This document shows positions 12,811 to 24,394 of a stretch of 64,000 nucleotides of DNA, piece after piece. The stretch is taken from the NCBI GenBank assembly GCA_029532625.1, contig JARFXM010000009.1:5197501-5261500 (forward strand). The letters are read 5' to 3'. The notes beneath the pieces are model-generated. The model had not been told where the DNA came from, searched no databases, and saw nothing but the letters and a program-made list of their open reading frames with translations. Origin of the DNA: Lomentospora prolificans. Taxonomy: Eukaryota; Ascomycota; Sordariomycetes; Microascales; Microascaceae. Numbering within the stretch: the first letter of the stretch is position 1; each line of letters opens with the position of its first letter. A program made the translations under genes and the position numbers.

Positions 12811-14672
12811 ATGGCGGACCTCACTGGCCAGGCCCAGGGCGAGGTTCCTCAGCCCGTATGTCAATCTCAGTCCTCCCTGCACGGGTTCTAGTGATGGCCC
12901 CTTGCACCTTGGCTCGTTAAGGCACTAACTAGAATCTTCTCCAGGCGCCACCTGCGACGAGCCTTCCTCCGATCCACCCTCCCTCTAATAACGTCCCTAC
13001 GATGTCTACTCCAGCTCCTCTTCTACGACCCGCCCTCGGTGGTCGAGGAGGTGGCCGAGCCCCAAGGCTAGGCCTCGCGATCCCCGTTTCGCCTAATGTC
13101 AAGGCTGTCTCTCCTGCTGGTGGCGCCGCCCCCGCCCCTGCACCTTCCTCAAGGCCACCTCTACCGACTCTTAACATCAACACCCCTGCGGGCAGCAAAG
13201 TATCCGCGTACTCGCAGCCGCCGCGAACCAGTAATGTCCAACCCGGCCAGTCCGCCAGCGGCAGCGAGAGCAGTGCTGCCCATTCCAGGTCGGGGAGCTT
13301 CGGTCCTTTCGATGGCCGGGCAAGCAACCCCACCTCCGCCGGCTCGCAGTATTCCGCTCTCTCTTTTGCGTCCCAGTTCGGTCTCGACGTATCGAGGGCA
13401 CAGGGCACCCCCGATCCTGTCTCCGCCGTCGGCTCCATTTACTCTGAAAGAAGCGATGGCGGCGTCGGTATGGAGAGGGATGGCAGTCTGCAGGGCCTCG
13501 AAGCTTTTGACCAACTAAGTCTCGAGCGCGGCCGGACGAAGGATGTCGAGGAGCTTGATAACGAGGGCTGGCAGATTGCAAATCATGAGGAGAGAATAGT
13601 GCAACTAGGCAGTCTTGGTGAGGGTGCTGGTGGTGCTGTCACAAAGTGCATGCTCAAGGGTGGAAAGACGTTATTTGCTCTCAAGGTCAGTCTCCTTCTC
13701 TTTTACCTCCTTCCCCCTTCAATGCCGATTCTGGATCCAATGCTTACCGAACATAGGTCATTACTTCGAATCCGGATCCTCACGTTAAGAAGCAGATTGT
13801 CCGAGAGCTTGACTTCAACAAGGGCTGTGCTTCAGAACATATCTGCCGTTATTATGGTGCTTTCGTAGACCCCTCCACTGCCAGCATTTTTATTGCTATG
13901 GAGTTCTGTGAGGGTGGTTCTCTCGACAGTATTTACAAGGAAGTGAAGCGCCTCGGCGGTAGGACGGGAGAAAAAGTCCTAGGCAAGGTCGCCGAAGGCG
14001 TCCTAGGAGGACTTACATACCTCCACAGCCGCCGCATCATTCACCGTGATATCAAACCCTCCAACATTCTGCTATGTCGAACAGGCGAGGTGAAGCTTTG
14101 TGACTTTGGTGTCTCTGGAGACTTCGGTACCAAGGGCGAAGCAGATACCTTCATCGGAACGAGCTACTACATGGCCCCTGAGCGTATCACGGGCAAGTCG
14201 TACACTATTACCTCCGACGTATGGTCCACTGGCGTCACTCTACTTGAGGTTGCACAACACCGCTTCCCGTTCCCCGCCGACGGGACAGAGATGCAGCCCC
14301 GCGCGGGCTTGATCGACCTGCTGACCTACATTGTCCGTCAACCAATGCCGAAACTCAAGGATGAGCCGGAAAATAACATTGTGTGGAGCGATAACTTCAA
14401 GTACTTCATTGAGTGCTGGTAAGTTTTTCTGATTTACCTTTAACCCGAGACATCCGGGCCACCCAACCACCACTGCCGCCCCTATCTCCCAGCTTATACT
14501 AACATATTCGGTCCGCAGTCTTGAGAAGGAGGGATCTAGGAGAGCGACTCCATGGAGGATGCTAGAACACCCCTGGATGGTTGAGATGAAGACCAAGCGA
14601 GTGAATATGAGCAAATTCCTCTCCCAGGTCTGGGGTTGGGATGACCAGACGGCCGCTCCAGCTGCTGCGTAA
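12811..14672 (+). CDS. mkk1: MAP kinase kinase of the cell-wall-integrity pathway (Mkk1 type)
   Basis: Four exons: 12811-12855, 12945-13685, 13757-14418 and 14519-14672, giving 533 aa. The junctions restore conserved sequence: the third joins TG to T to give the Cys-Cys pair before LEKE. The first ~230 residues are rich in Pro, Ala and Ser, typical of a regulatory and docking tail. The kinase domain runs from about residue 232 to 515. It shows the glycine loop GEGAGGAV, the ATP lysine in FALKV, the catalytic HRDIKPSN near residue 358, DFGVSGDFG and the activation segment up to GTSYYMAPERI. The activation loop keeps the Ser and Thr positions phosphorylated in MAPKKs. In this family the enzyme relays from the Bck1 MAPKKK to the Slt2/Mps1 MAPK in response to wall stress. 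Resemblance is to Mkk1/MEK-1 rather than Ste7 or Pbs2. Confidence 0.94.
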
Positions 14673-15259
14673 GCGAGGATGCCATTCCGATCGGGAGAAG
14701 GCCAGTAATGCCTCGTCTTTTTCCCGGCGGCTCATAACATTCATCCTGCTCCTCCGCCGCAGTCAACATTTGGGCACCAACGAATTATCATATAGACCGG
14801 ACCAGACTGTTTAGAGACCCCAAAAAGAAGGCCTCGAGGAGCCGATTAGAGAATTCCGGCGTGCTTGTTGAGCATTTGGGGTGCTCATAAGCCGACGCGT
14901 TCTTCTCCTACCCGTACTTTTCCCCTTTACGATTTACCTTATTTTCTTTTAACTCCTCTTGGCTGCTAGTTATGGCTGGGATGCGGGTGAATTCAAATGG
15001 ACAAACCGGTCCTAAGCGACCTTGTTTTGGGTTATGAGGAAGAGACGAATGAGAATGATTTGGGTTTGACTAGTGTGTGTAGCCAGTTTGATCCATTCTT
15101 GGATCCAAGATGAGAATATGACTGCATGGGAATCAAATCACTTTTATGACTAGGACGCCACGTTTGGTCACGAGCCTGCAAGTTAAGTCCTTTTCGAAAT
15201 GGCGCGAGTGATAATACACACTTGGAGGACTGATCATCTAATGCTTCAAGGGCGCCAGT
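14673..15259. other. Convergent 3' ends of MKK1 and PUS7
   Basis: A 587-bp spacer between two genes whose 3' ends face each other. It should hold both 3' UTRs and polyadenylation signals. I see no further gene or structured element. Confidence 0.6.
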
Positions 15260-17605
15260 CTAGGACTGCCCAGCCGCACCATGCTCGTCGGGAGAGAGCC
15301 CCATTTCCCTAATAGCTACTGTGGCATAGGCACTCCTACCAAGCTGGAAGTGCAAAATGGCCGCGACCTTGTCCGCAACGAGCGCCTCGCCGACTGCGCC
15401 CGCCATCTCCACATCCGCCGGGGATTCATCGGCAAGCTTGACCTTCTTGGCCGGGTTCTCCCCGGACGCGCCGTCTCCCTCGCCATCCAAGTTTCTCTTT
15501 CCCCGCTGTTCCTTCTCCCTTTCCCCCTGCTCCCTCTTCTCCGTCATGAGAATATCTAGATCCGTGGGGTGCATCTGCTCGTTGTCGTCGACGTACGCGC
15601 GCACCTCAACGCTCGGTTCCGCGAGGAATCTTGAGATAAGGTGCCTATACCGTCCTGGGGCGGTGAACTCCTTGTGGCGCTTGGGAAGGTTCAGGGGGTC
15701 CAGGCCGCCGTTTTCGGGTCGGCCCATGAACTCACGGTAGAATTCGCCGACTTCGTTTTGAGGGAGGAGCGTGCTCGTGCCCGCGCTCGGAAGAACGACG
15801 TCGAAGATGGTAAAAGTGCCGCTGGCGGCTTCTTCGGCGGTCAGGGGTCGCGCGGAGACGGCCACTTCATCGTCGTCTTCGGGGTCCACGGCTTCCTCGT
15901 CGACGTCGGCTTCTTCGGCCGTGGGCTTGTCCTCGATGACGAGGTCGCCTTCCACCACCTTGTCGCCGTAGAGAGCCCAGCGCTTGCTTGCGGCGTGGTT
16001 CCACACGTAGGATTGGTAGGCGTGGAGGTACAGCGTGCGCAAGCCGCGGGGGAGATGGAGCAGGGCGCCGGCGTAGTCGCCCCGAGTTGTGGGCGAGCGG
16101 CCGAGGTGGTTTATGATGGTGGTCTCGGCGGTGAAGCGCCTGGGGAGGTGCTTGAGGGCCTTGGTGGCGTTGTGCTCGGTCTGGAAGATGTGGCATGCGA
16201 GGGCACGGTTGTATTCGTCGTGCTTGGGGTTGCTCCGTGGGAGGTCGGGGGCGGGAGGGTCGTTGAGGATGGCGGGGTCGTACTGTAGGAGGGCGTTGAC
16301 AGCTTCCTCGAGCTGGCCGGCGAAGATCATCATGCCGATCTTGTTGGTGCCGGTTGCGAAGCTGCCGAAGCGCTGGTGGCCAAAGTAGTTGATCCAGCCG
16401 TTCTTGTGCATGCTGTCTAGAGAGCCTTGGAGGGATGATTTAATGGTTTCAACTCGTTCGGACACGGTCTTGTCTTGGTCCTGGAAGAAGTGGCAGTCTT
16501 TCACGACGATAGTGAACTCGTTGCCCTTTAGCTGACCAAGCCGGATGGGGTCATGGCTATACACGTAGTCGCCAGTCTTCATGCCGTAGAGCTTAGGATT
16601 CAGTCTAGCGAGATCGGCTGCGGTTCGCTGGCGGACGGAGCATCGCTGCACGGTAGCGGCTCGGCGATCCTTGGTTCCGGCAAAGTGGATCGAGCGAGAC
16701 TTCAGGGAGAGCATGCGGGAAATGAGATTCGCTGCCTCCATGGTGTCGCGATTCTCCTTGAAGAGGGTGAAGTGGAGAAAGTCGCCGGTGCCAGGACAGT
16801 CGACGCGTTGCTTGAACTTGACATTCTTATTCTTTGTGCGGTTGGACTTGCGCTTGCTGGCAACGATGGCACCTGTTCCGTCCGTCGTGGTGTCGATTTC
16901 GGATTTGAATATCCTCCTTACTTCCTGTTCGAGCTGTTAGATTTGCTGATGTTAATCGACTAAATGGTGGCCACTCACTTGATGGATCTTGGACCTCGTT
17001 GCTTTGTCCTCGATGAGATCTGTCGTAACAGAGTTCTTAGACTGAGGGTTCGCGGACTTGTACAAGTCTATGATCTTCTCGGTGAAGTCTTTTGACGTTA
17101 GGGCCTCGAGAGCAGCGACATCCTCAGCAGGAATGTCCGGCTTTTCGGGGGCTTCATTTTCCGGAGGAGGAGCTGGCCGACTGTTGCTGGCGCCGTTGTT
17201 GTTGCTGTTGTTGTTCTACATGAAAGTTAGAGGCGGTGCACAATGCACAATGAGGCGGCTCCCTTAATACGTACATCTCTAGGAGTCTCAATGTTGCAAT
17301 TCCTCAGGTGTAATACAGTTCCATCTTTCTGGATCTCATTGACAAGGAAGTCAGTACGTCTACATAAGAATATATATCAGTCTCTGAATCGCCCTTCTCG
17401 GCTACACTCCCAAAGTTACCAGCACCCAAACATTGATGAAAGCGCAGTGGTCAAGAAGGGTTCGCCCTTGTATATATATATATATATACCTGTGTCGCAT
17501 GATTCCCTGCCAGAACGTCGCGGGTGCAGAAACCCTCTCAGTAATGCCAATGGAGGTGTCAAAGGCGGCGCAACTGCGCTGGATATCGGGGCGTGGCGCC
17601 GTCAT
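15260..17605 (-). CDS. pus7: tRNA/RNA pseudouridine synthase Pus7 (TruD family)
   Basis: Four exons read on the minus strand: 17605-17490, 17359-17275, 17215-16979 and 16933-15260, giving 703 aa. Pus7 converts U to pseudouridine at U35 of pre-tRNA-Tyr, and in U2 snRNA and mRNAs. Exons 1-2 join to give RRTDFLVNEI, the N-terminal TruD signature. The catalytic motif FAGTKDRRA, with its active Asp near residue 235, is in the last exon. So is the core with NYFGHQRFG and the HAYQSYVWN stretch. The C-terminal ~60 residues include an acidic insert rich in Lys, Glu and Gly. The first intron begins directly in a TA repeat. An in-frame upstream ATG at 17662 would add 19 residues with a basic, presequence-like character; I chose 17605 because it gives a cytosolic/nuclear N-terminus typical of the family. 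Confidence 0.92.
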
Positions 17606-19259
17606 TGTGAAGCTGCGCTGGAAGATTCGCGTTAGATGGTGAGGGAAAATAGCCCTTGGCATGGACAGGGCTTTCAATCCCGCCCCTGAACCATGAAACG
17701 GAGGAAAGTGAATCCCAGCTAGGCGGTATGAGGGGTGTGATATATGATAACAACTGCCGCGTCGACCAGCTCTTCTAGGGTTTCTTTTTCCGACTTTCGA
17801 GTCTTGCGCTTGATCAGGTTCGGTGAAAAAAGTTTGGTGGCGGATTAACTGTGGCCAGTATGTACAATGTACATGGTAGCACGAGACATCGATCCGTTGG
17901 CACCATGTCACATTCATGGACATTGACCGCGTGGTCATGGCATGAACTCAAATGTACGCAACTTTAATATCGGCAAAGGTTGTGTAACTGAAAGCTGCTT
18001 CCACTTGACGCCAGCCGGCACGCTCATCTGTCACCACATTAGCACAAAAACATAAATGTGACATAGATCAATTGGATCTCATTCTTTCGTCTCCGTTCCT
18101 TCGCGCGCATTGACCTCAACCGCTCTGGGGGCAGCCTTAATCTGTTAATATGCACGTCTTCGAGAGCGGATGGTACGCTATTAGTATCCTGTTTATAAGC
18201 TCATCTTGCCGCTCTTACCAGTACTCCCGTACATGTGTACCCAGACTTCGGATTGCTGGCTTGACGATGTTGCGTTGCGCGAGACGGGTATTATCCATCG
18301 AGAGAGCTCCAGTAAACCAAATGCCCACACCCCGGATTGATTTCTTTCAGCCATGTTTCTCTCATCTGACCAGGATGCCACGCCTCCTTTACTCCTGTTA
18401 CAAGGGTTTGCTGATGGCAAAGCCAGCTGCAGGGGGCCGCGTAGTTTAGCGTGGCCGAAGCACAATCTTGTTGTGAGTCAGCCAGCTATTAGCAGGAACT
18501 CTATTCCTTGACAATCTTCATCTCTAGGTTTCCTCCCTTCTTCGAGAGCAAGCCACCCCGCCCACCTCCATTCTAGTACCTGGCAATTAGCGGACGATGG
18601 CTCCCCGAGCTCGCCTCGCCCAGCTGGTCATGCCAGACAGACAACGCTGTCACCCTTCCAATTTCCTTCGTCCTCCAGAATCCTAGAGTGTAATTGTGGT
18701 CCAATCCTACGTCGTCATCGATCCAGAGCTTTCGAAAAGAGCAGAGATAGAATTCCGGCCCGAGCCTGCCATTAACACGAGCATCATTCCAAGCGGTCAT
18801 CCCCCCCATGTGGATCCGCCAGCTACTTGCAAAACCAGGTCCCAGATTCCAGGAATATCCACCAAAATCCCCCCAATCTCCCGAAGTCCGCATATGCCGG
18901 CCTCCGCAATAGCGCAAGTCCCTGCATTTCCTGAGTTGTCAAAATACTCTCTCCTCCGCAGCTGGGTTCTTCCTGGAGGCTTCTTGATTGTTTATCCTCT
19001 TCACCTCAGGTGTCGGATAACGGCGCTGAGCTGGAAATGCGCTAGCTTTCGGTGCTTTTTTGCTGTGCATGTTTGCTTCTTCTCCGTTTCACCCTGACTC
19101 GTCCCCAGATTCGATCCAAACCCCTTACCCTGTTTGACCCTCCAAAGTTGACAACTCGAGTTTCGCGGCTTCTTCGGCCCTGGATCTCGGTAACCCGAGG
19201 ATTCTTCCCATGCACATCGTAGCTTAACCTAGGAAGCAGTCTTTCGAGTCTCACCCATC
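17606..19259. other. Divergent intergenic region (PUS7 / SRA-YDG gene)
   Basis: A 1.65-kb region between two divergent start codons, so it holds both promoters. No coding sequence is supported. A GTACAATGTAC inverted repeat lies at 17862-17872, and a pyrimidine-rich block precedes the start at 19260. Confidence 0.55.
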
Positions 19260-20432
19260 ATGTCTCAGTCCGTGGGCAATACACCACCAACCCACTCTCG
19301 GGAAAACTCCGACTGCACCACAAAAGCTTCCAAGCGCGCGAAACTCCCAGTGCTCGCCCGAATATGCGATGACATTCGCGCCGCAATCAGAGGCTATCGC
19401 CCGCCGGGGCCCTGGCCCCATCTTTCTGAGCTCTCGAGCCTCATATCTGCCTTCCTGCAAGATGAGGAGATGCCCTCGATGCACGTCAACTTTGAAACCA
19501 TCAAGGCTTGCCGTCTCGACAAGCTCCTTGAGGATATTCTAAACCCAAACCATCATCCACGCCGACCACCCAAGGAGTTGTGCGACCTTGTAGCGAATGC
19601 TAGGACGTTACAGGAGAAGTGGTCATCGAGGTTCGGGCAGGAATATTGCGCGATGGACGAGATGAGGAGCAGTGAGCTGAAACAAACGGGCCTGTTGAAG
19701 GATTTATACTTCGAAGTCGAAGACGGGAACCCTGGCTGGAGGATACGAAAAGGGAGGGGCCTGTCGGGAGACGCGGTGACAAACACCTCGTTGGAGCCTG
19801 GCCAGTAAGTTGTCACCCTAGGGTTTCGCCTCTGGAATGTCCATTGCTGACTCTGCTAAGATGGTTTATCAATATGGCGTGCGCATACCGCAGTGGCATG
19901 AGCGGTACCTCTATAGAGACCTTAGCGAAGAACGGTGTCAAGATCCTACCCCTCCTTTGGGGGAATGAGGAGCATTCCGAACGGGAATTGACGCGGTATA
20001 CTCGAGAGGGCGACGCTTCGGAGATGGCCCACTCTCTTTTATCACAAGTTGGCCAGCGAGTACATGTTTTGAGAGGGCATAGACTCCGAAGCCCGTACTC
20101 GCCGGAAGCAGGCATCCGCTATGATGGAATGTAAGTCTTGAGAGCATGTCCCGTTGCTTTCCACGGCGCCTAACAATGTGCGCTTTAGCTATATCATCCG
20201 TAGCTTTGGTCTCAAATTGGATCCCCACACCGACACCTACCGGATGAGCCTCACCATGGAGCAAGCCCCCGGTCAAGAGCGTGTGGAGGCCTTGCAATTG
20301 ATACCGAGGCCCTCGCAGCTCGATGATTGGCAGCTCTACCAAAAGGTGGAGGAATGCGAAATTCAGCGGACAGGAGTGGATGAGTTTGAGACTTGGAGGG
20401 CAATGCAGAAGGGAGATCGGGTTGTCTTCTAG
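19260..20432 (+). CDS. SRA-YDG domain protein, possible modified-DNA reader
   Basis: Three exons: 19260-19804, 19861-20130 and 20189-20432, giving 352 aa. The N-terminal ~180 residues are helical and charged, and I do not recognise them. Residues ~183-310 resemble the SRA-YDG (SAD_SRA) domain: a YRSGMSG stretch, a GVKILPLLWGNEE strand, YTREGD, VHVLRGHRLRSPYSP and the family hallmark RYDGIY, rebuilt exactly across the second intron. In UHRF1 and plant SUVH proteins this domain flips and binds methylated cytosine. No RING, PHD, SET or HNH domain is linked here, so the protein would act as a stand-alone reader or with partners. The central loop is shorter than in UHRF1, so 5-methylcytosine binding is inference only. 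The short C-terminal tail after residue ~310 is acidic and helical. Confidence 0.78.
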
Positions 20433-21421
20433 AGTGGCAAAGGGTTCACCGCAACTTTGATGTCCCCCTAGATTGGACTTATGAGCGAGGAAGGGAGATT
20501 GGCTTTGAATCTTTGCGCGGGAATAATGAGCGGAATACGGTCTGGACACAGGTGCATTTGAGGGAAGGTGTGTCGGCAGTATCGTTTATGAAGGGACAAA
20601 TACCCGAGGTTTTTATGCTGTAAACGCTCTTTTAAATCGGCCGGCTTCGGTTGAGCGACCTGCACCAATGTTTTTGGCCATTTCCTCGATGCATGGGAAC
20701 TTGAGGTGCCAAGGGCAACAGTATAGCACACGTACCTATCTTGTATAATGTGTACACTTTCAGTATCTGAAGATAATTCTGGGATATATCCACAGTAGTG
20801 ATAACTCACTTCTTCAATAGATGAAGGACAAACTTCAAGAAGAAGGACGCGCTGGGTTTAAGTAGATCTTGAGGCCTACACCCGCATAAATAAGACTCGA
20901 CCAGCCAGAGAGGCTAAAGGGGTTACCCACGGACCTTGGGCTGATGGTTCCGGCCGCCTGGTTCAGCTCCGGCATTGGCAGGCATAGAAGAGGTCCCGGA
21001 TAGCAAAGAACATGATCTTGCTGGCGTTACACATACTAAGAAAACGATACCCCTTATTAAAATGCTAAGTCACTTCGTTTTCAGCTCCGACATTTCAACA
21101 AAAGTATCGTCTCGAGTATCGTCAAATACGAACAAGTGCCAAGACGCTCTATCTTCACCAGTAGGCCAAATACATGCTAAATAAGGACTACTCTCGGTTC
21201 CAAGCCACAGAGCTCTAAGATAGGCGAATCTATATTACTGTTGTTCAAAAAAGATCAAGCTATTTTCTCGTCACATTGACCACCCTTCTTGTCGTGTGGT
21301 TCGAGATTGCCACGGCTCCATTAGGCCAAGGCGGGGTAGATTTCTCAGTCTCCCACACTCTTCCACCAGGGCTTCACTCCGACCCCGCCAAACGCTCACC
21401 TTCTCCCATCTCAGCAAAACC
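20433..21421. other. Intergenic region upstream of PIN4
   Basis: About 1 kb between two genes on the same strand. It should hold the 3' end of the SRA-YDG gene and the PIN4 promoter. I see no further gene. A frame that continues past the SRA-YDG stop to 20623 is in another phase and has no conserved content. Confidence 0.55.
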
Positions 21422-22037
21422 ATGGCGAAAGGCAAAGCAAACGACAAGAAGGCCGCCGCCCCGGCCAAGGGAAAGGGAGGTAAAGGCGACAAGGAAGACA
21501 AGCAGGTCAAGGGCGCCCAGTCCATCAACGTGCGCCACATTCTCGTACGTCATGCAGCCCGCGCTTAACTTGACGCCCTTTTTGCACCCGGTATCATCTT
21601 GGACTTGGGGTCCCTTTGGGTGAGCCTTTTTTTAACACGTCTCTAGTGCGAAAAGCATGGAAAGAAGGAAGAGGCCCTAGCTAAGCTCAGGGATGGCGCC
21701 AAGTTTGACGAGGTTGCGCGAGAGTTCTCCGAAGATAAGGCCAGGCAGGGTAAGAGCAGATCCATACAAGCGACGTACGAGACTATCAACAAATTAACTT
21801 GAGGGCCCTAGGCGGTGCTCTCGGTTGGAAGACGAGAGGTAGCCTCGCTCCCCAATTCGAAGAGGTTGCCTTCAACCTGGAGGCTAGCTCGACTGGCAAC
21901 CCCAAGTTTGGAGAGGCCAAGACAGAGTTTGGATACCATATTATCATGGTAAGCCTGTTCCTGTCGCTCCCTTATTCTTGCCGTTTGTCAGACCGCGAAA
22001 TCTCTAACCTCCATTTTAGGTTGAGGGTAGGAAATAA
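21422..22037 (+). CDS. pin4: Parvulin-type peptidyl-prolyl isomerase Pin4/Par14
   Basis: Four exons: 21422-21544, 21647-21749, 21812-21948 and 22020-22037, giving 126 aa. The last exon encodes only VEGRK and the stop. The N-terminal ~35 residues are Lys/Gly/Ala-rich, a basic tail like the one that directs human Par14 to nucleoli and DNA. The parvulin (PPIC) domain follows: VRHILCEKHGKK, FDEVAREFSED, GGALGWKTRG, FEEVAF and FGYHIIMVEGRK at the end. The enzyme interconverts cis and trans prolyl bonds and in this subfamily is linked to pre-ribosome processing. It lacks a WW domain, which separates it from Pin1/Ess1. All three junctions rebuild the conserved domain in frame. Its 3' end faces RPS12, 252 bp away. 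Confidence 0.93.
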
Positions 22038-22289
22038 GCAGTTTTACAGTAATACAATGCACACCGACGACGACAATATCACGTAGTATTCCTGGCCCAG
22101 AATAGAAATGTTGCCCAACTTTTAGTGCCCTTTTTTTTTTTACTTAGTCGGCCATCCATTCCGTGGAGTGATGCCGGCTGAGGATGCTAGAGTACAACCA
22201 ACTGCAAAGTTGTATCAGGATGGAAACCTTTTTGGAATTCCCCGTGTCCTCCACTCTATACCCTAAGCCTCTGACGCCTGAAAACGCAA

Positions 22290-23002
22290 TTACTGCTCGG
22301 TCTGGAAGTAGTTGAGGAGGATGGATCGCTCCTGGGACTCCTCACCCCAGTCCTTGACGACGACGCAAGAGCAGTTGACGACCTTGCGGGCGTTGCCCTC
22401 ACGGTCGAGGACGCCTAATTTGAGCGTTAGCGCACATTTTCCACGGGAAAAGTAGCAACAAGTCCAGGTTTTCACAAGTGGAGCAATTGTAAGCCAGAAG
22501 AAACAGGGTTCAACGTACAGAGACCAGCCCACTCGCCAAGCTGCTTGCCATCAGGGACCTTGATGAGAGGGATCTTATGCTCGGAGCAGAGGGCGATGAT
22601 GAGCTTCTTGTAGGCGTCCTCCTCGCAGGACTCGTTGAGCACACACATGTGCGCCTGGCGGCGGTCGAGGGCCTTGGAAGCCTCACGGAGACCACGGGCG
22701 AGACCGTCGTGCATGAGGGCGAGCTTCAAGACACCCTTGAGGGCGTCGAGAACGGACATCTGACCCTTAGAGGCGGTATCGGCAGAAACCTCAACCTCAT
22801 CGGCAACCTCGGGGGCGTTCTTCTCTTCTACGTCCGACTGCAGGTGAAAAAGAATTGGTTAGTCCATTGTTCCTCGTTCCTACATCGCGTTTCCTTTCCC
22901 AAAATCCTCGAACACGGATATCCCGGCTGGAATATCAATCAAGCGAAACCGACAGGTATGATGGGGTCCGAGAAAATAGACTGAGGGGGCAATTCTCACC
23001 AT
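22290..23002 (-). CDS. rps12: 40S ribosomal protein S12 (eS12)
   Basis: Three coding exons on the minus strand: 23002-23000, 22837-22519 and 22414-22290, giving 148 aa. The first coding exon contributes only the ATG, which sits directly before the donor GTGAGA. The protein starts MSDVEEKNAPEV. It continues with an acidic N-terminal tail and the S12 core, which shows VLKLALMHDGLARGLREA, AHMCVLNESCEE, YKKLIIALC, and VVVKDWGEES at the end. It is a component of the small subunit beak. The second junction joins T to GC to restore the conserved Cys in AGLCVLDREG. The gene is divergent from RPS22 across 737 bp, which suggests co-regulation of the two ribosomal genes. Confidence 0.94.
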
Positions 23003-23739
23003 CTTGATGGTATTTGATATTCAAGGGATTGTCGGCCGTCCTCGAAGAGTGATAGTTATTTCTGGCGGTGTTATGTAGAGAATATGAAGACGTGAAATTG
23101 GGCGACTGAACCTGGGTAGGTACAAAGTGGGAGGTAGAAGTTTTGTGTGTGTCCGGTGATAGTACTTTGCGTCTATTGGATGGCGGGGCACCTGCCCACG
23201 AACTTAGGGCAATTTTGCGTGTGTGCACGGGCCCACCACAAATCAGGGTTTCCTGTGTTCTCATATTTTTCAATTTTCCTCCCTCCCGAGAAAGCGCCCT
23301 CAAATTCATGTGTCCCGCGACGTTCTTCCACCTTCCATCCATCCCCATACACCACACAATTTCTCACCACCACTTCTCGAGGTATGTCTTGACTAAAGTA
23401 ATGAAGATGTCGACAACCTGATAGCGACTGGTTTTATGCCTTTCGCGATGGCAGGGGAGAGCAATCAGCAAAAATTGCCTACCTGGAGCTCTTGAAACAC
23501 TAGAGTCTCGCGAGGTTTGGATCTTAGGGTCCTGAAAAAAAATGGCAATGGCTTGAAAAATCAGCCCTGATACGCATCTCCTCTTCAGCACTGAGCGGCA
23601 GAAACCCTCTATCAGCTTGTTTGGTAGCGAGGGTACTCTCCACGCTTTAGGCCATCGGAGGCTAACATGCTCGTTCTCCTTGCGCAGATACCTCATTTCC
23701 CCTTAACGACTTGAGAATCTCCGTCTCAATACCGCAAAA
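23003..23739. promoter_or_regulatory. Divergent promoter of RPS12 and RPS22
   Basis: The two ribosomal protein genes start on opposite strands on either side of this 737-bp region. It contains TTAGGG at 23204-23209 and TTAGGGT at 23524-23530. These match the RCCCTAA core bound by Tbf1-type factors, which control ribosomal genes in many non-Saccharomyces fungi. A short pyrimidine-rich stretch lies just before the RPS22 start. The factor assignment is inference from motif likeness; no homology search was possible. Confidence 0.45.
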
Positions 23740-24394
23740 ATGGTCCGAACCTCTGTCCTTCACGATGCCCTCAACACCATCAACAACGGTGAGAAGGCCG
23801 GAAAGCGCCAGGTCTTGATCCGACCCAGCTCCAAGGTCATCATCAAGTTCCTCCAGGTCATGCAGCGCCACGGTATGTCGAACGTCGATTCTCACGTTAG
23901 CCCTTTTCTGCCCTCTTAGACTCTGCTCGGATCTTTCTGCCTCATCTCTCCACCAATTCGGCTTGATAACTAGGGCAACGATCGATTTCCCACGAACTAG
24001 CCCCTATAAACTGCCGATATATTATATCCAGCAGAGTCTTATCTCCATACATGCGTTTCTCGACACTTGTTTTCTCACGTTTTGCAACGTTGATAATTCT
24101 CTGCGACATTCCTGCTAATGCGTATTTTGCCTAGGCTACATTGGCGAGTTCGAGGAGGTCGACGACCACCGCTCCGGCAAGATCGTTGTCCAGCTCAACG
24201 GCCGTCTCAACAAGTGCGGTGTCATCTCTCCCCGCTACAACGTCCGCCTCTCTGAGCTCGAGAAGTGGGTCGTCAAGCTTCTTCCCGCCCGTCAGTTCGG
24301 TTATGTCATCCTCACCACCTCCGCCGGTATCATGGACCACGAGGAGGCCCGTAGGAAGCACGTCGCCGGCAAGATCATTGGTTTCTTCTACTAA
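23740..24394 (+). CDS. rps22: 40S ribosomal protein S22 (uS8)
   Basis: Two exons, 23740-23872 and 24135-24394, giving 130 aa, the exact family length. The protein starts MVRTSVLHDALNTINNGEK and ends in KIIGFFY, both near invariant in eukaryotic uS8. The intron splits the Gly of RHGYIGEF and restores it. uS8 binds helix 21 of 18S rRNA in the small-subunit platform. The intron is 262 nt, clearly longer than most in this window. I looked in it for a box C/D snoRNA, as ribosomal introns often host them, and found no convincing C and D box pair. Confidence 0.97.

Noticed and set aside
12929..13438. A 169-codon minus-strand frame
   Set aside because: Antisense to the Pro/Ala-rich N-terminal exon of MKK1; a composition shadow.
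15641..16288. A 215-codon plus-strand frame rich in Val and Gly
   Set aside because: It is antisense to PUS7; the low-complexity composition is the mirror of the PUS7 codons.
23873..24134. Possible snoRNA in the long RPS22 intron
   Set aside because: I looked for a paired RTGATGA and CTGA box set with terminal stem and did not find one.
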